Source: Notospermus geniculatus (lineage: Eukaryota; Nemertea; Pilidiophora; Heteronemertea; Lineidae). From it: a stretch of 64,000 bases of DNA. The position numbers were made by a program, and so were the translations under genes. The stretch covers positions 704,763 to 768,762 of the forward strand of contig NMRB01000029.1 of assembly GCA_002633025.1 (NCBI GenBank). Reading direction: 5' to 3'. The notes under the pieces were generated by a model. The model saw nothing but the letters and a program-made list of their open reading frames with translations. It made no database searches and was not told where the DNA came from. Within the stretch, counting starts at the first letter, position 1; each line of letters begins with the position of its first letter. Shown here in pieces: positions 1 to 11,400 of the stretch.

Positions 1-62
1 ATAGAGGTCTCCCCTTAACGCGGGTAGGTGTAACGCAGGATTGGGAAGCAATACTGTGGTCC

Positions 63-350
63 TTTAAAGGGCCACTACAGGCAGCTCTCAGTAGATATTT
101 TGATATGGCTGTTCTACCAAATAGACGGTGTGAGGATCTAACTGTGACAATGGGTCATATGAATAAAGACTAGTACATGCTTTTACTTGAATTTTGCAAT
201 ACAAATGCACTAGGCAATGCTGTAGAAATCTGAGAAGTAAAAGGATTTGCTAGTCTCTATTCATATGACCCAGTATTGCAAGTAAAAGTACTGTATATCA
301 ACACCTGGGCAAAAATTCATTGTTTACTTAGTTGCTGGCGCCACCTGTGA
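63..350. mobile_element. MITE-like element with internal hairpin, copy 1
   Basis: It starts tttaaagggccactac and has inverted arms at 152-173 and 250-271 with one mismatch, extending to about 188 and 235. The flank continues ttgctggcgccacctg. The same frame of sequence, with a different hairpin core, recurs at 27123-27349, and a fragment lies at 11003-11104. The 3' terminal repeat is not visible, so this copy is truncated. Confidence 0.6.
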
Positions 351-972
351 CCTAGTTGCTGAACTAACATAGCCAAATAGCAAGCTGCTTCTGGGATTCC
401 TTCAAGAAAAATACGTATTGCATTTCACAAATACGTAGGTGTACGTTACATTGGTTTCACGTTACAAATATATCAATTTTATCAAAAATTGGTTGGTGTA
501 GTGCATTTCTTATAGTTCTCAAACGTTCCCATAGGTCACTTGAAATTTGCTCTAAACAGATGACGATGATTAGAAGATGTTGCGACACATTCCCAAGTGT
601 ATTTTTTCTAATATCTTGAAATGTAATTCGTGAATTTGGCTTTCACATCAATGCAATCAAAAAATATCGATTCAACTTGTCCTGGAATCTTCTCCAGTGA
701 TTTCATTTTTTTTCATCGCCGCAGCATTGTACTCAGATTAAAGTTTTTTTCTTGTTCCTCCCATTACAAGTTAATTGAATCGGATTGGATGATTACTTCT
801 GAGCTATTCTCGGCTTTGCTTAGAAAAATCTTACGAACAGATCTGTTCGTCAGCATTTTGACCATACTCGAAGGATTTGTTGGTGTAATACCCATTATCG
901 AAGTTTTATTTACCAACAAGCTTTAACTGATGATGCCAAATGCTTGGGATTTAACTTGCTTGATACAAGCCT

Positions 973-1311
973 CCCATCTCTACCTTGAGCCCCGGAAGTT
1001 GGCAGGGTGTTCGTTTTCAAATTCCATTTCAAAAGTCTGTTGACTTGGCCAATCAGAAGCAGGTGTCGATTGGTGCGATGTTTACCTACATAAATCAATC
1101 TCGTACCCGGATTGTCTCTGATTGGTCAGTCTATAAATAGGTATGACGGCAAGTTGAATTTGAATTTGAAATTTAGTTGAGCACAACGCGGCATCGAATT
1201 CGAGTGGAAGAATGCATGGTGGCCGATTTTGGTGTGCGTGAAACTGTTACTTCGAAATAGAATTTGAAAAGAGACACCCTGGCAACTTCCGGGGCTCAAG
1301 GTAGAGATGGG
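973..1311. mobile_element. MITE-like element with 38-bp terminal inverted repeats
   Basis: Arms at 973-1010 and 1274-1311 (cccatctctaccttgagc... and its complement) match at 37 of 38 positions. The 263 bp between has no coding potential. Confidence 0.75.
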
Positions 1312-2071
1312 ACAACGCGTTTTTACAGAAACGCTGATAGAGATTTTGTGACAGACCGTCTGTTCACCTGTTCAGGTCGTGCCTTGTGCTACGGACCGAG
1401 ATATATCGTATAATTAACCCCTGAGCTTCACAACAACACACACGAGAGGGCTTCAGTATACGCTAGAATCGTTTCGCAAATTGAGTTGCCTGCGCCAGAG
1501 TACCACAGACAGAGCTTCCTGGTGGGGACCCATGAGACGTCTATGCAATCACATGCAATCACCACAAGTAATGATAATTAAGCCGTATCTGGCGCTGAAT
1601 ATTTCTCGCCAGATTTTGCAGTTTCTTAGTTTCTCGCCGCGTCATTGATCGAGAGGAATCCCGGCATTTTTATCCGGTGAAAGATGAATGGCCGACTGAT
1701 GGACATCCGGGGTTATTTCCTGACGGAGGAAAACACCGCGACCGCTTCAAACCGTATCAGTGCCAGTCCCTTGTGAAAAGTCACATCCTCAGTCACCCCC
1801 GGGGCTTCTTATTCTTGAGGGCATTGACTGTGGTCAGCACGTTTTGGTCACCGAACTCACATGTTTATCACAAGGAAGCGTTTCTTGCACTGTACAAAGA
1901 AATAATGACATTTGCGAATAATATTGAGCCCCTATTCCTTGATTAAATCGTGTCATGCTTTCAGGTGGTCAAAGCATCGAAAAGGTCACATGTCACTATA
2001 TAAATGTATAGAGTGGCCGGATATTCGATTCACTTATCTAATAAGACCTTTCCAACAAAGATGGCGGTCTA

Positions 2072-2224
2072 AGGCTGCTTTTCCACGAGACGTTTGCGGG
2101 CACGGAATAGGAGGCGGACTCGGGTAGAAAAGATCGACCAAACGTATTTCCCTTTAGCTGTTTCACCCGCATCCGCGCCCGCCTCCTATTCCGCGCCCGC
2201 AAACGTCTCGTGGAAAAGCAGCCT
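2072..2224. mobile_element. Inverted-repeat element, 45-bp arms
   Basis: Arms 2072-2116 and 2180-2224 (aggctgcttttccacgagac... and complement) are nearly perfect and GC-rich compared with the surroundings. It abuts the pair of elements at 2224-2497. Confidence 0.7.
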
Positions 2225-2497
2225 AAGGCTGCGTTTAACTGACACGCGGAAACCCTGGCGGAAAGATATGTTCTATGCGAATATGCATTGCATTTTCCGC
2301 TTCTGCGTTCCGCAATCCGCATTCCGCGTGTCAGCTACATGTAATTGCAGCTTAAAGCTGGATTTAGCTGCACGCGGTATGCGGATTGCGGAACGCGGTA
2401 AGCGGAAAGTTCAATGCATTTCGCATACAACAAATCGCTTCCGCCGGGGATTCCGCGGCCCTATACCGCATTCCGCGTGTCAGCTAAATGCAGCTTA
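2224..2497. mobile_element. Two adjacent GC-rich MITE-like elements sharing termini
   Basis: Termini of the type taagctgcatttagctgaca occur at about 2224, 2355 (both orientations) and 2497, giving two units of about 130 and 145 bp end to end. Both interiors carry repeated CCGCATTCCGCG-type sequence. Confidence 0.6.
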
Positions 2498-3350
2498 ACA
2501 GTTCTCACCATATGATGTCAGAAGCTAATACCATTCAATGTCCGCTGGCACGTCGCTAAGCTGGTCAAGCGGCTCATAGGTAAAACGAGAGGATGCCTTT
2601 GGTATGATGCGTGAACAATCAGTGGCTACGACGTCAGGTGGGAGAACTAGGCCACCATTTTTGTTGGAAAGATCTATCCATTCTGACCTGTTGTTGAACA
2701 AAGTTGGGATCGAAGTCGCTGTCTCTGGTCAGGAGTCCGACACTGCTCAACCATGGTGTCAACGTGCTCATATTAAAAAGTAATTAATGAAAGATTCCAT
2801 AAACGTGTCAGATAGGATGACCGTCCATTTAGTTGTCAATATTTTCTCCAAGATGATAGATGACAGCAGCAGCAATCTTTAACGATTATGTCATCATCTG
2901 CTCTCACGAGCATATCGGATTGCAATGGCTTCCTCCCGATCCTGTTGTAAAAAGATGGGTTATTGTGTTCTTCTTCCGGTAATAAACAACTCTTCATGCC
3001 GTATTCGATTTCTTGCGCCGGTTAGGACGGAATCTGGTGGATTTGCCAGCACAATGAGAACGGCCGTTATCTCCAAACAAATGTTGATTGCTTTGTAAAT
3101 CTTTCCACGGGGGCGAATGTACTCTTACAGTGCAAACACTACTGTTACATCTTTCTTCCATTTACTCGCGAGGGATGATTCTCTGTCAGGCGATGCCAAT
3201 CTTTACTTGCATTGCGGCCCAGCATGCTTAAATTTCTCTGAAATTGCAATGAAAATTCAATTAGTTCAGAATATCTAAATTTTATTTACTTTCTACTATC
3301 GATGAGACTTCACGTATTTGCACGTCGTCATTTCCACCAGCGTCGATGCA

Positions 3351-3478
3351 AAATCATGGGAACCAATCAGAGCACTTGTTACTCAGCAACGATTGTTGCG
3401 TCATTCCTATGGCTCTAACGATGATTCTGATTGGCTGAGGGGAAGGTCTAGCATTTAGAGAAGACGTTCCCATGATTT
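3351..3478. repeat. Inverted-repeat element, 13-bp arms
   Basis: aaatcatgggaac at 3351-3363 pairs with gttcccatgattt at 3466-3478; inner ccaatcag/ctgattgg also pair. Likely a short MITE. Confidence 0.5.
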
Positions 3479-4182
3479 CGTATCCGACAGATCTCCTTGA
3501 ATACAAGAATCGACAAGTGTATTTGTAAATGTCAAGGGAAGGGGGAATTCTCAAGTTGTGGAACGGAGACAATCGTTGGGGAGTTTGGAAAGCATCCTTA
3601 GAAAGCACCGACGGATTTGCCGGAGCAAGTCCGAAATCACCAGTTTATCAACTTAGAACCCTTCACCCCGCACTACATGTGTCCAAAGGTGGCCGGCTGC
3701 CTGCCACTGGATATCTGAACCAGTCTGGACACTTAACGTTTTTTTGTTGTTGTTTTTTTGGTGAGGGTGTCGATGCTTTGTACCAAACTGCACTCGATAT
3801 TTGTTGCATTATAAACAACGTTCATTCAAGGCTGCCGTCACGTTGATGTATTTGAGGTCGTAACGTGACCTGATTGAGCTGACTCCCCGCTCTGACCCAT
3901 TGGCTATCTCTTTCAATATAGAAAGCATTGAATAACTGCGACTGTGTTAGCTCTCCTAATGAAAAACAAATAGCGACGTATCTAGTTGCGATTGTCATCA
4001 CGAGAATTAATGAATGCAATCATTATAACAATCAGGCTATGATGATCCTGGAATAATTAAGAAATATCCGTGGTCGAACAATGGACGAAAGAATTGATTG
4101 CGTCATTGAAAAATCTCCAAATAAACAGAGGGTGTAAATGGCATTATTAGCGAGTTTTAATTTGCAAACGGTCTGTTTTTAG

Positions 4183-4280
4183 ACTGGTTCGCGTCTTTGC
4201 CGCGCCACTCCCGCGGCGCTACTGTCCCGTTTCCGTGGAATGAGCGCCACGGGAGTTCAGCGGCAAAGATGCGAACCAGT
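4183..4280. repeat. Hairpin element, about 20-bp arms
   Basis: actggttcgcgtctttgccg at 4183-4202 pairs with 4261-4280 (two mismatches). The interior is GC-rich. It sits exactly at the left edge of the tandem duplication. Confidence 0.6.
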
Positions 4281-4282
4281 TT

Positions 4283-5998
4283 AATATCCTCGGTTAACGT
4301 CGAAGATTTATTGGAAAGCTCAATATTATTGACACTTTTTACGGACAATTTATGATTATGATGACTCGTAGGCCTTTATCTTGCGGCAAAATCGCATAAT
4401 AAGGTTATGACTAGATTTTCAGAATTTGGTGCTAAGTATCCCCCAAATAACAGGCTAGTATATATTAGCAAAAAGCCGCAATAATATCGCTGTTGAGCAA
4501 AACGATGTGTTTTGTCAAATTGTCTAGTTACATTTTATATTAGGTAAATTATATGGGCTACATGTACATGTACTTGCAAAATACTTCGACGTGCTACATG
4601 TCACGTCCTCAACTATTAGCTGATTGGTGGCAATGACTATCAATCCGAATAATGAAGAGGCATGATACGAATGGCGATCGCAATAATACACAAAAGAGTC
4701 ATGGCCGGAATATGATATGCTTATGAAGTGGGCAGCATCGAGTATCGGGGTCTCATCAGGTAATGCACCTGTCAATGTCACTGTCATTGGGCAACAAAAC
4801 AAATGTTATTCTGATTTGATCAACGGTCCAACTGATGAAAACAAAAACCTTGGTCTATTGATTAATCAACACATTTGACCATCGGTTCACCTTTCGTTAC
4901 CTTGTGCCACGCCTCGTAACAAAACACGGCCATCGAAGGATCAAAGCTAACGGACAGCGGGTCACGCCCAGAACATTTTTCCTGATTATGATGGCAAATT
5001 TTGACCGGATCGAACATGCCATTGTGACAATCACGCCGCCTGATACAAAGAAGCTATATTTGCGAATTAGCAACAAAATTAGGCTCGAAAAATAGGTATA
5101 CTATCAATATCTTCCAGTCTTATCTTCATATTCTTATTTTTATTCTTCGTGCTCTATTTATTTTGTCAAACTTGCCCTCACGGGCACTCTGTAAATTTAG
5201 AAATAAATATCCTCGGTAAACGTCGTAGGTTCAATGGAAAGCTCAATTATTGGCACTTTTTCATGATATGATGACTCGTAGGCCTTTATCTTGCGGCAAA
5301 ATCGCGTAATAAGGTTATGCCTAGATTTTCAGAATTTGGTACTAAGTATCCCCCAAATAACAGACTATATCAGCAAAAAGCCAATAATATCGCTGTTGAG
5401 CCAAAAGATGTGTTTTGTCAAATTGTCTAGTTACATTTTATATCGGGTAAGTTATACTCATGGGCTACTTGCAAAATACTTCGACGTGCTATATGTCACG
5501 TCCTCAACTATTAGCTGATTGGTGGCAATGGCAATCCGAATAATGAAGAGGCATGTTACGAATGGCGATCGCAATAATACACAAAAGAGTCATGGCCGGA
5601 ATATGATATGCTTATGAAGTGGGCAGCATCGAGTATCGGGGTCTCATCAGGTAATGCACCTGTCAATGTCACTGTCATCGGGCAACAAAACAAATGTTAT
5701 TCTGATTTGATCAACGATCCAACTGATGAAAACAAAAACCTTGGTCTATTGATTAATCAACACATTTGACCATCGGTTCACCTTTCGTTACCTTGTGCCA
5801 CGCCTCGTAACAAAACACGGCCATCGAAGGATCAAAGCTAACGGACAGGGGGTCACGCCCAGGACGTTTTTCCTGATTATGATGGCAAATTTTGACCGGA
5901 TCGAACATGCCATTGTGACAATCACGCCGCCTGATACAAAGAAGCTATATTTGCGAATTAGCAACAAAATTAGGCTCGAATAATAGGTATACTATCAA
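4283..5998. repeat. Tandem duplication, two copies of about 0.8 kb
   Basis: 4283-5107 and 5206-5998 are direct copies differing by scattered substitutions and a few small indels, separated by about 100 unrelated bases. No gene is evident; the short frame in each copy lacks an ATG. Confidence 0.85.
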
Positions 5999-6603
5999 CA
6001 CCTTCCTCCCAATCGCTTTGATTAGAGATTCTAAAGGAAAGGTCAGGACTGACTATTAGCTCCTCTCTTTGATAACCTAGCATTCAATCACCACCCACTC
6101 GGGTGTAATTTGTAAGTAGAAAGGGTTGAATTGTTGTGTGTTCGATAATCGTAGTGGGTATTTTTCTCGCGCGGAAGAAGAAAAACGTGTAAAATGATTG
6201 AGTGTATATGTTTCACCTGTGGCTTCAGTTTTTCTCAAAGTCTATCTGGAGTATTCGGCCTCACAGAATCGCCATGAGAAACCGGGCCGAATTTCAGGTC
6301 AAGCAAGTACATGCATCCATAGATCAATGACATCATTTTTGCAGCTTTGCTGTTACATTGTTTGCCAATGTTAATACCCATTGTTGGTGACACGATACCT
6401 GTAGCTCAAAATGTTCTTCGAAAGTACAGCAATTGTACCCCTTGACGACACCATATTTTCCAGCGATAGGGAATGTAAATAGGCTACACCATCAATGATG
6501 ACAACTGCATATATAAACCCACAATGTCTGGAGAAAGAAGCGCAACATCTCGCACCATTCGTTGTAGCCTTTAACTTATACCAGAGTCGGTTGGAGATTA
6601 TCT

Positions 6604-6790
6604 ATAAAGCTGGCAGCAAACATACAAATTCATGTCTATGAGATCATTTCATGTCTGCAGGATCTTGGAAATCGTGTCTGCAGCCGCGTCGGGGACATGA
6701 CTCGGATGAGGTAGCCATAAGTACATGTAAGGCCGCAGACATGGCTCGCAAAGATGATCTCCCACTTGGGGTTTCCTTCTGTACAAGTTT
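6604..6790. repeat. Dispersed repeat family R1, copy 1
   Basis: It shares caaattcatgtct, ttggaaatcgtgtctg and gtcggggacat... with 36172-36352; a partial relative lies near 24005-24052. It is not an inverted repeat and its class is unknown. Confidence 0.55.
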
Positions 6791-8181
6791 TAGGGCCCTC
6801 TCTGCCACGCTAGCAATGCTTTTAACACCGGTACATCGTGATTTCAAAGGGGAACAATGTTTTTTTGATTCATTGGTCTAGATGTTGTCAGATTTGCCAC
6901 GCTACCTGTTGGCAATTTCTTCTAATTCGTAAATCAGAAGAAATAGTGTCGACCTACAATGTACCTAGTTGAGGTGAAAGTGCAAGTATGTAACGAGATA
7001 AGTCTCCGGAACCTCAACTACGGAAGTTTATGATATATCACTAGGAACCGTCAAACCAATAAATATGTTGTATAGTATCATAATCAAGGAGTGTCTATAC
7101 CAGCTCCAGTAAAATGCCGCCATTACCTCATCCCCTCTGGGATGCCCGTCCCGCACTCTGGCACGGTCTAACTTATTTAATCTAGAATATTAACTGCGGT
7201 ATTATATTACGCGACACCGAGATACTTACCCCAGAACACAATATCACGCTTCGCCCTTCCATAATCCAGCGCCGGAAATCACCAGAACTTTCATTTTGAC
7301 TGGCAGTGACAAATAGTTGACTCTGACCTAGCCCCAAATGTGCAATTTCCTCGGCGCAGTTGTTTGCAACAGGAACCGCCAAAATGGCGTACTATATTCA
7401 ATTTATTATAGCAGTTCATATGCAGCGGATGTTAGGAGTCAGCCAAATGGACCAATTCTACAGCTTCCCAGTTTGATGGCTGTCTGGCCTTAATGATCTT
7501 GGAAAAGTTAATCAGAAGTTTTGATTATTCATCGCGATCTGTATTTTTGTCACCTCCTGTCAAAAGTGCGTCTTCACAAGTTTTTCGCCCCCAGCCCTGC
7601 AGTTCGCTCCGTCCTGCGTTAAATAGCGGAATATGACGGCGGATTACGGTTGAAAATGCGTGTTCAGCACACTGGTCTGTTTAGGAGAAGGATATACCTA
7701 CAAAATGACACCAGTTGTGTCCTGTTATCTTTGTCGGAACAGCTCCGGAGATGGTGTGGAAATTTTTGTCACCTCCTGTCAAAAGTGCAGTACCGTCTTT
7801 TAAACCCCGAACCTCTACAACTAGTTACAACGACTTTTTCTCGCGGATCGCGCGGGTCCCTTGACCCATACGACTAGTGGCAATGCCATTGCCAGCCCCC
7901 TCTTTGGCCCGTACATTGCAAGCAAAAATGAGTACGACCCCAAAATGTAAGGTTGAATAACAGCAGTGCAGAATGTTGCTGTGCAGACGTTTGGATCGAA
8001 GTGGAGTGAAAAAGCCTCGTCCTCTCTCAAGTGCTATCAGAAATGACCTTGCGGTTTGATATTTTGAGTACCTACCGTATTTACATGTAACGTGTTCTTT
8101 TATTGCCCATATGGATGATTCGTTTACTTATTCACGTTCCAGCATTGCCAATGGAGACGACTAGCTACATTCCTGGAGCTT

Positions 8182-8272
8182 CTCCATCCTCCCACACAGC
8201 AGAGGTTTTTACTTCGCTGTTGCGAGCGTATGAAGTGTAGCGCGACCAAAACCCTGCTACGGGAGGATGGAG
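8182..8272. repeat. Inverted repeat just upstream of the SK exon
   Basis: ctccatcctccc...ggtttt at 8182-8209 pairs imperfectly with aaaaccctgctacgggagga at 8248-8267 and onward. It lies 67 bp before the exon start, close to where the branch point would be. Confidence 0.5.
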
Positions 8273-8339
8273 CTTCTCTATGGCTTTATTTAATTCCTTG
8301 ATGCCAAATATTCTTACCATTTTCCTTTTATCTTTTCAG

Positions 8340-8450
8340 GGTGCTGGCTGTACAGCTTTAGTGGTAGCTGTTCTCGCGAGAAAATTAGAACTAACGAGAG
8401 CTGAGAAACATGTCCATAATTTTATGATGGATACTCAACTACAAAAAAGG
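8340..8450 (+). CDS. KCNN: SK channel exon: end of S6 and start of calmodulin-binding region
   Basis: 37 codons in phase 0, bounded by tcttttcag at 8331-8339 and the donor gtaagt at 8451. It reads [18 protein letters not shown]..., the highly conserved S6 end and its extension, then the N-terminal part of the calmodulin-binding domain ending QLQKR. The intron upstream reaches the window edge. Confidence 0.95.
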
Positions 8451-11400
8451 GTAAGTTTATTTATTTTTTTATTTTTTATTTATTTATTAAAGATTCGTGG
8501 GTTTACAACAAATAAATCTTATAAAACAAATAGATCATAACACAAATTAAAACAATGGCACACAAAATCAATGAACAGTTAAAATAAAACAACTTAAAAT
8601 AAACGGAAAAATTATGAACTAAAGTAAACCCACCGGGAATGACGTGACAGTAGGCTAGAAGGGCCTGTTAGATGCCATTCCCATGAGGTGATGGATCACT
8701 GGTCCTTCTCAAGGGATTTTGCAATCAAATCCTCTGTAAGTTTCTCTGAGGCTAATCAGCGAGACGGCAGACAAAGTCAAGGTTAAACACATCTGAAACA
8801 AGAGGATGATATCTGAGTGATGTGGATGGTCCCTGTTGTGCTTTGTGATACATGTATTATGATATAGTTTGTGGTACATGTTCAAAGGTAAATCATACTT
8901 GTGATCCATGAGACGTTTTGACGTCGTCAAACACTGCTTTTTCTAGCGAGTTTCTTGTTACGAAGTTATGAGCAACTTTTTAGATGTTTGACCTTGACTG
9001 TGAGCTCTTATAACCTTCGACATCATATACTCCACGACTAAAAGGAAGGTGCGGCTTCCAAGGATCCAGTAATGTTAAATCTGAATTCAAACAACCGATA
9101 AAGATAAAGATTATATACTTAATCCCTTTGATATCATTTAAAACTACATGTAATATAATGGCAGCTAAGCCACTGAATGTTCTGTTGGACAGTACAAATG
9201 GGTTAAGAGAGATAGAAAATGGTAGATTTTCTCAGAAACGCAATTCATCTTCGTCTATAGGATTACAAAGGAATGAATTCTATTCATCTTCAAAACTTGG
9301 ATTACTATTATACCTACCATTCTCTTCCATCTTGACGTTCCTGAACTTTAAAGTCCATTCGCGGACATAATGTTGGATAAGATACCTGTGTTATTTCAGA
9401 GATTAAAGGAAAGTGTACTCCTAAAAATCTCTGAGCCACATCCATCTTTCATCAGCCCCGCCAACGGCTACAGGTCATACGTCTCTGGATTACATATACT
9501 CTTTATGAAGCATTTAAAGTCGGTTCATTTCTTGAAATATCCCCTAATCTGACTTCCAGACTAGTAAGATGAGACATTCAGTGTATCCGCAGCATCCCAT
9601 TGTTGGCCAAAGAGCAACAAATGTCATGTCTGAAGGATTTAGTTAGATTTAGTCTTATGCGGTCATCCCGTGAATGAAAATTGTATCAAGTGCTCAGATT
9701 GGTCTTGGGAATCTCAAACCGACCAACAGAGTGAGAATCGGGATTGGGTTATGGCAAAAATTCATAGTTGCTCGCTTATGAATTTTGGTTATGGTGAAGA
9801 AAATCGAATTTCCGCACGACGTACAAATCAATCAAAGGAAACTCAGCAGTATTCAAAGCGCCATCTACACTGACACAATATTTAAAGGTGAAAAAAGTGC
9901 ATCCTGTAACAAGCTTTCATGGCCATTAATTGGACTTCCTGTCGAAGCCTTCTGTTCATATACATGTAATATTATGTAACTTCTTGAAGATGGTGTCCTT
10001 TTGTACTTTCAGCTGAAAAATGCTGCAGCAAATGTGTTACGAGAAACGTGGTTAATATATAAGTATACGAAACTGGTAAAACGGGTTAACTCGAGCAAAG
10101 TACGAACACACCAACGGAAGTTTCTACAGGCGATACACAGGTGAGTTTAATACTGGTTTACTGGACAGGGAACCAGGTTGCAAAATTCTGCCTGATGTAG
10201 GCCTACTATGTTCCCGTAGAACTTGCAAAGCCGTAGGTTTGCAGTTGGTTGCCCATCCTTTTCTGTCTTTTCTGCATGAGTTCCCTTGTCGTCAAAGAAA
10301 CCTTTGTGGTAGCGACACTGGAAAAATTGCCGAGTGTGCCGTTGCTGGCAATGGCAACAGCAAGAGAAACTTGGCTTGAAAGTAAACCTTGTTGAGAATC
10401 AAACTGGTTTGGTAATTTGGGAAGAAAACTTGCCGAGTCTTGAATAGAGTTAACAAGACGAGTTGCATGTGTGCTGTGGACCGGCAACCCGCAAAGAAAA
10501 TTGCTGGAAATAAATATTGCTTGTACAATTATGGAAATTTGCCGTATTTGCTCTGGGTGTCATACGGATAGAATACAATATCAGCCAACAGTCCGATGGA
10601 GCCTTTGTGAATGAGGTCCCTGGTAGCGAGGAGGCGTCACGATGCTCTATTTCTCACTGCAGACTTCCCTCGATGATGTTTTCAAAAAAAGTTTTCATGT
10701 GATGAACCTTTTTTCCAACATCGTTGTGGGGAAATCGTCTCTGAAAAGAGCTTTGTGTAAACACCATGGAAACCGATGTTGCCGAGTTTTCGGTTACTTA
10801 AAGGGTTTCTTTCTCCATTCCTCCTTCGTACTTTTTTGATGGAAGCGGCCATGAATACTAAGCTGCGATATCTGTCAGGTTTCTTCGTAAATAGCTTAGC
10901 TATCGTACGCTGACTGCAGGGTCAATGTCGCCCTGCCCTGGTAACCCCAAACGTAATCCAAGGTGAAGATGCGCACAGTATGAGCGTGATCCGTGATCCG
11001 TTGGGTCACATGAATAAAGACTAGCAAATGCTTTTACTTCAGCTTTGTACAACATTGCCTAGGCCTAGTGCATTTGTATTGCAAAATTCAAGTGAAAGCA
11101 TTTACGAGTCGTTTTCATAACCTATTCCTTGCCTCACGCTTGGCCAATCTGGACACGTAACGAATTTGGCGAAGTTACATGTACGTCATCTTTAGCGAAC
11201 CTTTTTTAACGTCACCATGGGTGTGACATCGAACCATTCAGCGTGCCGAATAATATTTTCTTTTGTGAAATCTATTTTGTTCTGATTATCCACAAGTGTG
11301 CCATTGAGTTGAATGTCACGTATGTGATGATCTCTCTTCAATTCACCTGAAGGAGAAAAGAAATCTGCTGCACACTTTCTTTGTAACATAATATTATTTA

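Larger units (their letters stand above)
1..8339. other. SK gene intron / 5' flank, repeat-rich, no exon seen
   Basis: No pore, S4 or other SK exon could be found here, so this is probably the intron before the S6-end exon. It holds the inverted-repeat elements and duplication listed separately. The stretches 355-970, 2500-3345, 3480-4180, 6000-6600 and 6790-8180 show nothing else I can name apart from a short direct repeat, tcacctcctgtcaaaagtgc, at about 7551 and 7770. Confidence 0.6.

Noticed and set aside
4904-5983. Repeated 62-63-codon frames (about 4904-5095 and 5795-5983) that could look like a duplicated small gene
   Set aside because: They begin with GTG, have no ATG near the start, and simply reflect the 0.8-kb tandem duplication.
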